This document shows, piece by piece, positions 1 through 7,654 of a stretch of DNA of 64,000 bases (its first letter is position 1; each line of letters starts with the position of its first letter). Position numbers and translations under genes: made by a program. The notes under the pieces were generated by a model. The model saw only the letters and a program-made list of their open reading frames with translations. It searched no databases and was not told the origin of the DNA. Origin of the DNA: Acidobacteriota bacterium. GTDB taxonomy: Bacteria; Acidobacteriota; Blastocatellia; Pyrinomonadales; Pyrinomonadaceae. The stretch is taken from the NCBI GenBank assembly GCA_019242475.1, contig JAFAVK010000119.1:88479-152478 (forward strand). Reading direction: 5' to 3'.

Positions 1-618
1 GGGAAGTGGGTCGTGACGTTCCTCGAAAGGGACGCGCGTTTGCTCGCGGGGGCGGGGCTCGACGCGGCGCGTCTGGGCGAGCTGGCGCGCACCTCGCCCG
101 ACGGGTTGAGCGCCTTCTTCGAGCGCGACCCGGCCGGCGTGGGCGTCGCGACCTACGCGCTGCGGACGCTCTCGTTCTTCGCCTTCGCGCTGCTCGCCGG
201 GCGTTTGGCTTCGAGCCTGCTGCTCGGCGTCGCGCGCGTCAACAGCCTTATTCTTCTGACGCTCGGCTCGGCGTTGACGACGCTCGGGCTCGTGCTGGCG
301 TTTACGGCCGACACGCCCGCGGGCGTCCGCTGGTGGCTGGTCGTCGCGGGGTTCGGGATGGGGCCGATCTTCCCGACCTCTGTGGGGCTGGCCTCGGCTT
401 TGGTGCCGAGGATAGCCGGGACGGCGATCAGTTTAGTGATGGCCGTCGGCTTCGCGGGGCTGCTGCTGATACCGCCCGCGGTCGGCTACATTTCGAGCGC
501 GGCGGGCGGGGCGGCGGGCGACGTGCGCAAGGGGCTGCTGGCGGTCGTCGCCGCGTCGGGGTTGATGTTCCTCCTGCACCTCGCGCTCACCCTGCGCGAA
601 CGTTCGCGGGCACACTAG
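1..618 (+). CDS. MFS transporter, C-terminal part (partial at window edge)
   Basis: The reading frame is open from base 1, so the N-terminal half lies outside the window. About 205 residues are visible. They are strongly hydrophobic, with at least five likely membrane segments: around 180-240, 250-300, 330-370, 375-490 and 530-590 in base coordinates. The order of segments, a Gly-rich GFGMGPIFPTSVGLA stretch and the basic C-terminus (LRERSRAH) fit the second half of a major facilitator superfamily permease, probably of the sugar-permease type. The substrate cannot be told. It ends 16 nt before the quinoprotein gene and may be co-transcribed with it. A GTG at 13 could serve as a start, but a six-helix protein starting there is less likely than a truncated 12-helix one. 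Confidence 0.75.
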   Translation, partial: GKWVVTFLERDARLLAGAGLDAARLGELARTSPDGLSAFFERDPAGVGVATYALRTLSFFAFALLAGRLASSLLLGVARVNSLILLTLGSALTTLGLVLAFTADTPAGVRWWLVVAGFGMGPIFPTSVGLASALVPRIAGTAISLVMAVGFAGLLLIPPAVGYISSAAGGAAGDVRKGLLAVVAASGLMFLLHLALTLRERSRAH

Positions 619-634
619 GGCCGGAGGGCAAAGG

Positions 635-2572
635 ATGTTCAGGGCTCAACTCAAACCCGCGCGCACTCCGCTCCTGTGCCTCTTCGTCCTGTTCTTAAAT
701 TCAACCCCTTGCCTCGCGCAGGCGCGCGCGACCGAGTGGCGCTTCTACGGCGGCGACTCGGGCGGCACGCGGTACTCCCCTTTAAAGCAGATCGACCGCG
801 GCAACGTCGGGCGCTTGCGGCGCGCGTGGGTCTACCACACGGGCGAGTTGGAACTCGGGCTCAAGACCGCGCCGTTCCAGGCGTCCTTCTCGACGACGCC
901 GCTCGTCGTCGGGGGCGTGTTGTATTTGACGACGCCTTCGAGCCGCGTCATCGCGCTCGACGCGGAGACGGGGAGGGAGCTTTGGAAGTTCGACCCGCAG
1001 GCGGGGAGGGGCGTGCGCGGCTTCAACTCGCACCGCGGCGTCGCCTACTGGGAGGGGCCGAGGGCCGAAGGGAAGGGTCTTGACCGGCGCATCCTCTACG
1101 GCACGGTGGACGGGAGGCTCTACGCGCTCGACGCGGAGTCGGGGAAGACCTACCCCGACTTCGGCACGGGCGGCTTCGTTGACCTGCGCGCGAACGGCGC
1201 CGGCTCTTGGGCGAACGACCCGACGTGGGGGGCGCGCGTGACCTCGCCGCCCGCCGTCTACAAAGATTTAGTCGTCGTCGGCTGGGGCCTGCCCGAGTCG
1301 CCTTCGAAGGGGCCGACCGGCGATGTGCGCGCGTACGACGTGCGCACCGGCAGGCTCGTGTGGACGTTCCACACCGTGCCGCGCCCGGGCGAGGTCGGAC
1401 ACGAGACGTGGGAGGGCGACTCGTGGAAGGAGAGGGCGGGGACGAACGTCTGGTCTTTGATGAGCGTGGACGAGGAGCGCGGGCTCGTCTTCCTCCCCGT
1501 CGGCTCGCCGACGTATGACTTTTACGGCGGCGACCGGAAGGGGCAGAACCTCTTCGGCAACTCTCTCGTCGCACTGAACGCGGCGACGGGCAAGCTCGTC
1601 TGGTACTACCAGACCACGCACCACGACCTCTGGGATTATGACATTCCCGCGCAGCCCGTCCTCTTCAACTGGAGGGGGAACGGGCGCAGCGTCCCGGCCG
1701 TGGCAGTCATCACGAAGATGGGCTTCGTCTTCGTGCTCGACCGCCTGACGGGCAGGCCGCTCTTCCCCGTCGAGGAGCGCGCGGTGCCGCAGTCGGACGT
1801 GCCGGGCGAACAGACGTGGCCGACGCAGCCGTTCCCTTTAAAGCCGCCCGCCCTCGCGCGCCAGTCTTTGACGCGCGCCGAAGTCAGCCGCGTCACGCCT
1901 GAGACGGAACGCTTCTGCTCGGCGCTCTTCGACAGGCTTATCAACAGAGGGATGTACACGCCGGTCGGCCTGAAACCGACGGTCACGTTCCCCGGCTTCC
2001 ACGGCGGCGGCAACTGGTCGGGCGGCTCCTTCGACCCTGCCTCCGGGCTGCTCTTCGTGAACATGAACGAGGACGGCGCGATGGGCGAGATGACGCCGCA
2101 GCCCGCGGGCGCGGCCGTGCCCTTCACGCGGCAGGGCCGGTTCGAGGAGTACGCGTGGTTCCGCGACCCGCACGGCTGGCCGTGCCAGCAGCCGCCGTGG
2201 GGGACTCTGAGCGCGGTGGACTTGAACCGCGGTGAGGTCGTCTGGAAGGTGCCGCTCGGCACGGTCGAAGAGCTTGAGGCCGCGGGCGTGCACGACACGG
2301 GGACGCAGAACCTCGGCGGCTCAATCGTCACGGCCGGCGGGCTCGTCTTCATCGCCGCGACGACCGACCGGCTCTTCCGCGCCTTCGACGCGCGGACGGG
2401 GCGCGTGCTCTGGCAGTCGAAACTCGAAGCCGGCGGCCACGCCACGCCGATGACCTACACGACGAAGGGCGGCCGGCAGCTCGTCGTCGTCGCCGCGGGC
2501 GGCGGCGGCTTCCTCCGCGCGCTCAGCCCCACGCTCTCCGACACGCTGGTCGCCTACGCCCTCCCCAGATAG
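635..2572 (+). CDS. PQQ-dependent (quinoprotein) dehydrogenase, periplasmic
   Basis: 645 residues. Residues 1-29 form a signal peptide ending in CLAQA. The mature part is an eight-bladed beta-propeller quinoprotein, with repeated W-motif endings such as ALDAETGRELWKF, ALNAATGKLVWYYQ and AFDARTGRVLWQS. Such enzymes oxidise alcohols or aldose sugars in the periplasm using pyrroloquinoline quinone, and pass electrons to quinone or cytochrome. The N-terminal WRFYGGDSGGTRYSPLKQI block is typical of the family, and TTHHDLWDYDIPAQPVL matches a conserved propeller segment. There is no CxxCH haem motif, so this is not a quinohaemoprotein. The start is supported by a purine-rich GGAGGGCAAAGG just upstream. 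Whether the host makes PQQ cannot be judged here. The PqqD-like genes further on belong to a different system. Confidence 0.88.
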   Translation: MFRAQLKPARTPLLCLFVLFLNSTPCLAQARATEWRFYGGDSGGTRYSPLKQIDRGNVGRLRRAWVYHTGELELGLKTAPFQASFSTTPLVVGGVLYLTTPSSRVIALDAETGRELWKFDPQAGRGVRGFNSHRGVAYWEGPRAEGKGLDRRILYGTVDGRLYALDAESGKTYPDFGTGGFVDLRANGAGSWANDPTWGARVTSPPAVYKDLVVVGWGLPESPSKGPTGDVRAYDVRTGRLVWTFHTVPRPGEVGHETWEGDSWKERAGTNVWSLMSVDEERGLVFLPVGSPTYDFYGGDRKGQNLFGNSLVALNAATGKLVWYYQTTHHDLWDYDIPAQPVLFNWRGNGRSVPAVAVITKMGFVFVLDRLTGRPLFPVEERAVPQSDVPGEQTWPTQPFPLKPPALARQSLTRAEVSRVTPETERFCSALFDRLINRGMYTPVGLKPTVTFPGFHGGGNWSGGSFDPASGLLFVNMNEDGAMGEMTPQPAGAAVPFTRQGRFEEYAWFRDPHGWPCQQPPWGTLSAVDLNRGEVVWKVPLGTVEELEAAGVHDTGTQNLGGSIVTAGGLVFIAATTDRLFRAFDARTGRVLWQSKLEAGGHATPMTYTTKGGRQLVVVAAGGGGFLRALSPTLSDTLVAYALPR

Positions 2573-2574
2573 GG

Positions 2575-2596
2575 ATTTGAAATTTCAAATTCTTAA
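2575..2596. repeat. AT-rich palindromic element, copy 1, between convergent genes
   Basis: A perfect 16-bp palindrome (ATTTGAAATTTCAAAT, 2575-2590) followed by TCTTAA. It starts 2 nt after the quinoprotein stop and lies before the stop of the opposing amidohydrolase. A 20-of-22 match sits in reverse orientation at 45193-45214, again between convergent genes. It may work as a bidirectional terminator or be a REP-like element. Confidence 0.6.
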
Positions 2597-2602
2597 AACA
2601 GA

Positions 2603-4609
2603 TCACGGCCGGACGCCGATGCTCTTGTAGAGCGCCGCGGGCTCGTAGACGACGCCGTCTTTGACGACGAGCGAGACGCGCCGGATGTCGGAGACGCGCC
2701 GCGCCGGGTCGCCTTCGACCAAGATCAAGTCGGCGAGCTTGCCCGGCGCGACCGAGCCGAGTTCGCCGCCGCGCTTCATCACGCGCGCGGCGCCGAGGGT
2801 CGCGATGCGCAGGACTTCGTTCGAGGGGATGCCCGCCTCCGCGTACAGCTCAAGCTCTCGGTGCAGCGCGAATCCGGGCGTCGCGTCGGTGCCGGCGACG
2901 ATGGGCACGCCCGCGTCGTAGAGCATTTTTATCATCCGCAGCAAAGCCTTCTCCGACTCGCGGTAGCGCTCGTCCTTCCCTTCGGGCACGGGCAGGCCGC
3001 CCGTGAGCAGGTAGCGGCGAACCTGCGGCGGCAGGCGCTCGGCGACCGTCGCGTAGCCCGCGGGCATCTGGCCGGGGCGGTCGGTGAACATCGACTCGAA
3101 GACGTTGACCGTGGGGTCGATGACGGTCTTCCTCTCCTTCAACAGCTCGACGAACGAGCGGACGCGCGGCGAGTTTAAATCTATCGTCGCCGCGCGGTCG
3201 GCGACCGCGGTGAAGCGGACGGGCGTGCGCGTGTCCTTCACCTCGTCGAAGAGGAAGTTGAGCACGAAGAAGTTGATGTGCTGGAACTCGTCGGCGCCCG
3301 CGCGGACGAACTGCTCGGCGCTCATGAAGGCCGGGACGTGGCCGCTCACGCGCAGCCCCTTCTCGTGCGCGAGCTTGGCGAGTATGGGCACCAGCTCGGG
3401 CTTGATCGAGCTGTAGATTTTAATCTGCGAGTAGCCGAGCCGCGCGAAGCTATCGACCGCGGCCCGCGCCTCCTCCTCCGTGTCCACCAGCACCTTCGTC
3501 GGGCCGGTGTAAGGGCCGCGCCCGTCCATGAGCCCCGCCATCATGACGCGCGGCCCGATCTCCTCGCCCGCCTCGAAATTCTTTCTGAGCGCGGACAGGG
3601 CGTCGATGTCGTTCCCCATGTCGCGCACGGAGGTCACGCCCGCCGCGACGTGCATCAGCCCGTCGTTCGGGCCGAGGTGGACGTGCATGTCCCACAGCCC
3701 CGGCATCAGCGTCCGGCCGCGCGCGTCCAAGACCTCCGCGTTCTTCGGCACGGGCACTTTGCCGTCGGGGCCGACCGCCTTGATGCGGTTGCCCTCGACG
3801 ACGACGGTCGTGTTCGGGAGCGTCCGGCCGGTCTCGGAGTCGAAGAGGTTCGCGTGCTCGAAGGCGAGCGGCGCCGACGGCCGGCGCGCGAGCGTGTGCG
3901 CGAGCCGGGCGGTGCGGCCGGCCTCCAGCTCGTCCTGCTTCTTGAGCAGCGCGGGCACGGACGCCTCGAAGCCCTCGCGGACGACCGTGAGCCAGGCGCT
4001 TACCGAGGCGAAGAACGTGCCGTCCTCTTCGAGCCAGATGGTGCTCGGCGTGAAGCCGAGACCCGTGACCTCGTAGGAGACGACGCGGCGCGTCCGTTCG
4101 CCGTCCTTGAGCGTCACGTCGCCCGTGCGCTGGATGGCGGCCTCGCCTTCGGGCAGGAGCGGCAGCCGCCCGTTCGGCGCCTTGAGGAGCGCACGCGCGA
4201 GCAGGGCGAACTCCTCGGGCGCGCCGTTGATGCTGTTGTAGAAGCCGTTGGCGGCGAGCCGCTTCTCGCCCGCCTCGGAGGAGTTCTTCCAGCGCGCCAC
4301 GCCGTTCTCGAACGAGTAGGTCTCCGCGACCGGCGCCTTGAGGTAGTCGTTGCCCGAGGTGTCGAGCGAGACGGGCAGCCCCGCGGCGTCGAGCCTGATG
4401 ACCGTCCTGTATTTGGGGCCGCGCCCGCGGTCGTTGAACTCGTAGGTGAACTCGCGCGCGCCGTCGGGCCTGACCGCGGAGGTCTCGGAGCCGGCGGGAT
4501 TGCCCACCATGAGGACGGTGTAGCGCGTCACCTCCTGGGCGCGGGCCGGGGCGCGTGCGAGCAGGCAGAGGGCGAGCGCGGCGAAGAGGCCGGGGAACAG
4601 ACGCTTCAT
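2603..4609 (-). CDS. Secreted amidohydrolase-superfamily metal-dependent hydrolase
   Basis: 668 residues with a signal peptide (1-24, ending RAPARAQ). Residues 25-245 form an N-terminal domain without a recognised family. Residues 250-668 are an amidohydrolase TIM barrel with its flanking beta sandwich. The full set of metal ligands can be read: HVH at 309-311, Lys397 in QIKIY, His424 in SGHVPA, His444 in FQHINF and Asp575 in AGTDATPG. Relatives are imidazolonepropionase-like or prolidase-like dipeptidases and other periplasmic amide hydrolases. The substrate cannot be predicted. The start has a strong AAGGAGGAG ribosome site. It is transcribed toward the quinoprotein gene, with an AT-rich palindrome between them. 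Confidence 0.88.
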   Translation of the reverse strand: MKRLFPGLFAALALCLLARAPARAQEVTRYTVLMVGNPAGSETSAVRPDGAREFTYEFNDRGRGPKYRTVIRLDAAGLPVSLDTSGNDYLKAPVAETYSFENGVARWKNSSEAGEKRLAANGFYNSINGAPEEFALLARALLKAPNGRLPLLPEGEAAIQRTGDVTLKDGERTRRVVSYEVTGLGFTPSTIWLEEDGTFFASVSAWLTVVREGFEASVPALLKKQDELEAGRTARLAHTLARRPSAPLAFEHANLFDSETGRTLPNTTVVVEGNRIKAVGPDGKVPVPKNAEVLDARGRTLMPGLWDMHVHLGPNDGLMHVAAGVTSVRDMGNDIDALSALRKNFEAGEEIGPRVMMAGLMDGRGPYTGPTKVLVDTEEEARAAVDSFARLGYSQIKIYSSIKPELVPILAKLAHEKGLRVSGHVPAFMSAEQFVRAGADEFQHINFFVLNFLFDEVKDTRTPVRFTAVADRAATIDLNSPRVRSFVELLKERKTVIDPTVNVFESMFTDRPGQMPAGYATVAERLPPQVRRYLLTGGLPVPEGKDERYRESEKALLRMIKMLYDAGVPIVAGTDATPGFALHRELELYAEAGIPSNEVLRIATLGAARVMKRGGELGSVAPGKLADLILVEGDPARRVSDIRRVSLVVKDGVVYEPAALYKSIGVRP

Positions 4610-4649
4610 AAAACTCTCCTCCTTTTGGTGACGTGCGACGGGTAAAGAG

Positions 4650-5597
4650 TCAGAGCAGCTTCTTGAACGCCAAGAAGAGCGTGAGCAGGATAGAAGCGAC
4701 GGCGAGGAACAGCAAGACGAAAAAGAACGTCCCCAGAAACTCCTCGATGATCTCCGCCGCGCCGAAGAGCGCAGACCCCGCCGACGCCCCCTGCCTCTCC
4801 GCGCGCACGCGCTCGCGCCGCACGAAACGCGCGCGGAAGTTCTCGACGTTGCAGTAGCCGCACAGGCAGGCGAACGCGCCCGCGTCGTACTCGACGGCGC
4901 CGCCGCACGCCTGGCAGCTCGCCGTCTCGCGGCCGCGGGCCGCGCCCTCGAAGACGGGCACGACCGGGAGCTTGACCCGCAGGCTCTTACTCAATCCGGC
5001 GAGGAAGATGAAGACGACCATCCACACGACGAAGCCGAGGAAGGAGGAGAGCATGAGGAGAAACGCCCAGCCCTCGCCGAGCGCGGCGAAGGCACGGTCT
5101 AAGGGGGCGTCGGGGAAGACGTTGCTGCCGACGACGACCGCGGGGAAGAGGACGAGCGGCTCGGCGAAGATGAGCAGGAGGAACGTCCAACGCGCGAGCG
5201 GGTGCGTCAGGAGGTTCGCCACGCGCCAGTGCCTGACCGCGCTCTTGAGCAGACGTTCGGCCTCCGCCTTGAGCCGCAGGGCCGCCGCGTAGTCTTCGGG
5301 CGGACGGCCGCGCGCGCCGCAGTAAGGGCACAGGGTCGCGTCCTCGCGGAGCAGCACCGCGCCGCCGCAGCTCTCGCAGTTGAGCGGCCGGAGCTTGGGC
5401 AGGCGTGCGAGCATCCGCCCGAACGCCTCGTCCGTCTCGGCCCCCTTCCGGCGGTCGGCCTGCAACTCCCCGCGCAGGGCTTCGAGCCGCCGGCTCAGCC
5501 TCCACCAGAGCGCGCCCGAGACGGCGGGCAGCAGGGGGAGGGTGAACCCCTGGAGGAGGAAGACGACCAGGCAGAGTTGGTACAGGTATGCGAGCAC
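4650..5597 (-). CDS. Zinc-ribbon integral membrane protein of unknown function
   Basis: 315 residues. Hydrophobic segments lie at about 3-30, 137-160, 175-202 and the last 35 residues. Two cytosolic-type zinc ribbons are visible: CxxC...CxxC at Cys74/77/90/93, and a second with Cys228/231 and Cys244/246/249. Residues 35-65 are charged and may form a coiled coil. I do not recognise a named family. The layout of membrane anchors plus paired zinc ribbons is seen in many uncharacterised bacterial proteins. It ends 40 nt before the start of the amidohydrolase on the same strand, so the two could share a transcript. Confidence 0.7.
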   Translation of the reverse strand: MLAYLYQLCLVVFLLQGFTLPLLPAVSGALWWRLSRRLEALRGELQADRRKGAETDEAFGRMLARLPKLRPLNCESCGGAVLLREDATLCPYCGARGRPPEDYAAALRLKAEAERLLKSAVRHWRVANLLTHPLARWTFLLLIFAEPLVLFPAVVVGSNVFPDAPLDRAFAALGEGWAFLLMLSSFLGFVVWMVVFIFLAGLSKSLRVKLPVVPVFEGAARGRETASCQACGGAVEYDAGAFACLCGYCNVENFRARFVRRERVRAERQGASAGSALFGAAEIIEEFLGTFFFVLLFLAVASILLTLFLAFKKLL

Positions 5598-5749
5598 GCG
5601 TCGGAGAACCTTCTGCGGTCAGCGTTAGGCGCGTGACACAGTAAACCGGCCGCCCCGCCGGTTCAAAGGGTGGGCCGCGATTTAGGATGAAAGTTGGGTC
5701 TGTGATATACAGGGCGCGGATGACCCTCTAGCGTCACGGGAACGAAAAC

Positions 5750-6991
5750 ATGTCTGTCAAAGAGTTCAATCCGCAGTTCATGCAGGTCGGGGTGCTCACG
5801 GCGGCGCTCCAGGAACTCACGCCGCGCGAGGTGCGCGACCGAGACCCCGACCGCGCCGTCGAGGAGTGGCTTGAGTTCGCGTCTCAGCTCGGCGTTGACA
5901 ACATCCAGCTCTCGGCCGCGCTCCACCCTTCGGAGGCGGACGTGCCCGCTGAGGCGCTGCTCGACCCCGTCGCCAACACGCTCGACCTGCGCGAGCCCTT
6001 CGACGACCAGCGCGCCCGGCGCGTGCGCGCTGCGTCGGACGCCTCCCGTGTAGGGCTCTCCGACCTCGCCTACTTCGACAACCTGCTTCACCACGACCCT
6101 TCGGCGAGGAGGAAGAAGCACGAGTTCATGCTCCGCGTCTTCGACGCCGCGGCCATCCTCGGCGTCGGCGCGGTCTGCGGCTTCGTCGGCAGAAACCTTC
6201 GGCTCTCCATGGACGAGAACCTCATCGACTTCGAGGAGCACTTCGTCCCGCTCCTGCAAGAGGCGAAGGCGCGCGGCCTCGTCTACCGCGTCGAGCAGTG
6301 CCCGATGCCCGGCTGGACGGTCGGCGACAGCTTCCACAACAACATCGCCTACACGCCCGGCATGTGGGTCGCGCTCCACCACATCTGCGAGCGCCACGGC
6401 GTCGGCGACCAGTTCCGCATCCACTACGACCCCTCCCACGCCATCCTGATGGGGCAGGACACGCGCTCGATCTTTCAATACCTGAAGGACGCGGGCTACA
6501 ACTTCATCATCGGCGGCTTCCACGTCAAGGGGCAGGTGATTAACTCGAAGGGCGTCGCGGCGTGGGGCTACGGCGGGCAGACGGTGAACCGCGGCGACTG
6601 GATCGCGGGGCTCCCTTCCGAAGACCCCGCCGACCAGGCGAACGCCTGGAAGAAGCAGACCGTGCTCGCCGAGCACGAGCTGCCCGGCACCGCGCGCCAC
6701 GACCCGCTCGCCTACTTGCAGAACCGGAGCGTGGACTGGCTCGACCACCAGCTCGCCGCGCGCGAGCTGTTGGAGCTGGACATCCCGAACACGCACCTCG
6801 TCGTCGAGCACGAGTACCCGAAGGCGCGCATACAGGATAAGGAGAAACTGAAGCCGATCCTGCAAGGCTCCATCGCCTTCACGCGCAGGATCGACGAGGC
6901 CGCCGCCTGCATGTACGCGCTCCAGCACGAGGTGCTGGCCTCGCAGGGCATCCCCGTCCAGGGCGTCGGCCGCGAGCCCTTCCGCTCCTGA
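5750..6991 (+). CDS. Sugar phosphate isomerase/epimerase-like TIM-barrel protein
   Basis: 413 residues with no signal peptide. The sequence reads as a xylose-isomerase-like (AP_endonuc_2 type) TIM barrel. Likely metal-site residues are the Glu in YRVEQCPMPGW, the His and Asp in IHYDPSHAILMG, the His in GGFHVKGQV and the Glu residues in HLVVEHEYPKA. Proteins of this fold isomerise or epimerise sugars, or act in inositol and sugar catabolism. The family is longer than the usual 280-300 residues because of an insertion around 285-350 and a C-terminal helix pair. Transcription starts in a divergent region. A TATACA at 5706-5711 is a possible -10, but no good -35 is seen. A strong hairpin follows the gene. 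Confidence 0.8.
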   Translation: MSVKEFNPQFMQVGVLTAALQELTPREVRDRDPDRAVEEWLEFASQLGVDNIQLSAALHPSEADVPAEALLDPVANTLDLREPFDDQRARRVRAASDASRVGLSDLAYFDNLLHHDPSARRKKHEFMLRVFDAAAILGVGAVCGFVGRNLRLSMDENLIDFEEHFVPLLQEAKARGLVYRVEQCPMPGWTVGDSFHNNIAYTPGMWVALHHICERHGVGDQFRIHYDPSHAILMGQDTRSIFQYLKDAGYNFIIGGFHVKGQVINSKGVAAWGYGGQTVNRGDWIAGLPSEDPADQANAWKKQTVLAEHELPGTARHDPLAYLQNRSVDWLDHQLAARELLELDIPNTHLVVEHEYPKARIQDKEKLKPILQGSIAFTRRIDEAAACMYALQHEVLASQGIPVQGVGREPFRS

Positions 6992-7009
6992 CCGGCCTTG
7001 CACATGAAG

Positions 7010-7046
7010 CAGAGGGCGCAACCGGCCGGCCCGGTTGCGCCCTCTG
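7010..7046. terminator. Strong hairpin between convergent genes
   Basis: A perfect 16-bp stem (7010-7025 with 7031-7046, arm CAGAGGGCGCAACCGG) with a 5-nt loop, 18 nt after the epimerase stop and 28 nt from the stop of the opposing gene. There is no clear U-tract on either side. It probably ends or stabilises transcripts from both directions. Confidence 0.65.
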
Positions 7047-7074
7047 TGTGACACCCGCAAGGACGGTGGCGGAG

Positions 7075-7449
7075 CTAACTACCGCAACGCGCTCCGTAGA
7101 GCGCCGGCGCGATGTCCGGCAGACTTTCGGGGATGAGAAGCGGAAGGTCTGGCCGCTGGCGGGTGTCGATTCCGGCCACCTCGCCCGCCCGCGTTCGCCT
7201 GATGGGACAGCAGCAGGCAGACCCCTGGAAGCGGTAGTACCCGGACGGGCAGTAGCCGTCGGGCGGCAAATTTATACAGCCGTTGATCTGGCAGTAGCCG
7301 GTCTGCCTGTGCGCGGCGGCACGATCAGGGCTGGCCTTGGCGACGACGGGCTGACCCGTCGTCGTACCTGACGGTGAGCTTCCGAGCGCTATGCAGACGG
7401 CGCCGAAGACCAAGAGGAAACCGGCGAGCACAGTCAATCGCTCTCTCAT
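7075..7449 (-). CDS. Small secreted Cys-rich protein, unknown function
   Basis: 124 residues. A signal peptide (about 1-23, AVCIALG) is followed by a short Thr/Gly/Ser-rich spacer. A Cys-rich core follows (YCQINGCINLPPDGYCPSG, then SACCCPI) with six cysteines between about residues 52 and 82, and a seventh close to the C-terminus. The pattern suggests a disulfide-stapled extracellular module. No family is recognised. The start has an AAGGAGGAG ribosome site. The leader TCACCAgAAGGAGGAG is nearly the same as that of the amidohydrolase at 4609. The 205 bases upstream (7450-7654) hold no gene that I can support. Confidence 0.65.
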   Translation of the reverse strand: MRERLTVLAGFLLVFGAVCIALGSSPSGTTTGQPVVAKASPDRAAAHRQTGYCQINGCINLPPDGYCPSGYYRFQGSACCCPIRRTRAGEVAGIDTRQRPDLPLLIPESLPDIAPALYGARCGS

Positions 7450-7654
7450 ACACTCCTCCTTCTGGTGAGCTGCAAACCGGGGGAACGTTGACGCGAGCTA
7501 AGTGTCCGTTCGCGTGATGGCCGTCGAGGCGCTAATGGTATTGGGCGCCGTGCGGGGTGTCAACGAAAAGGGCGTGCTCGCTCGTCTGAGGCCGTGAGCA
7601 GCCCTCTTCGGCCGCAACGCGGGAGGTTGACCGGACAGGGCTCTCGACCGCTTC

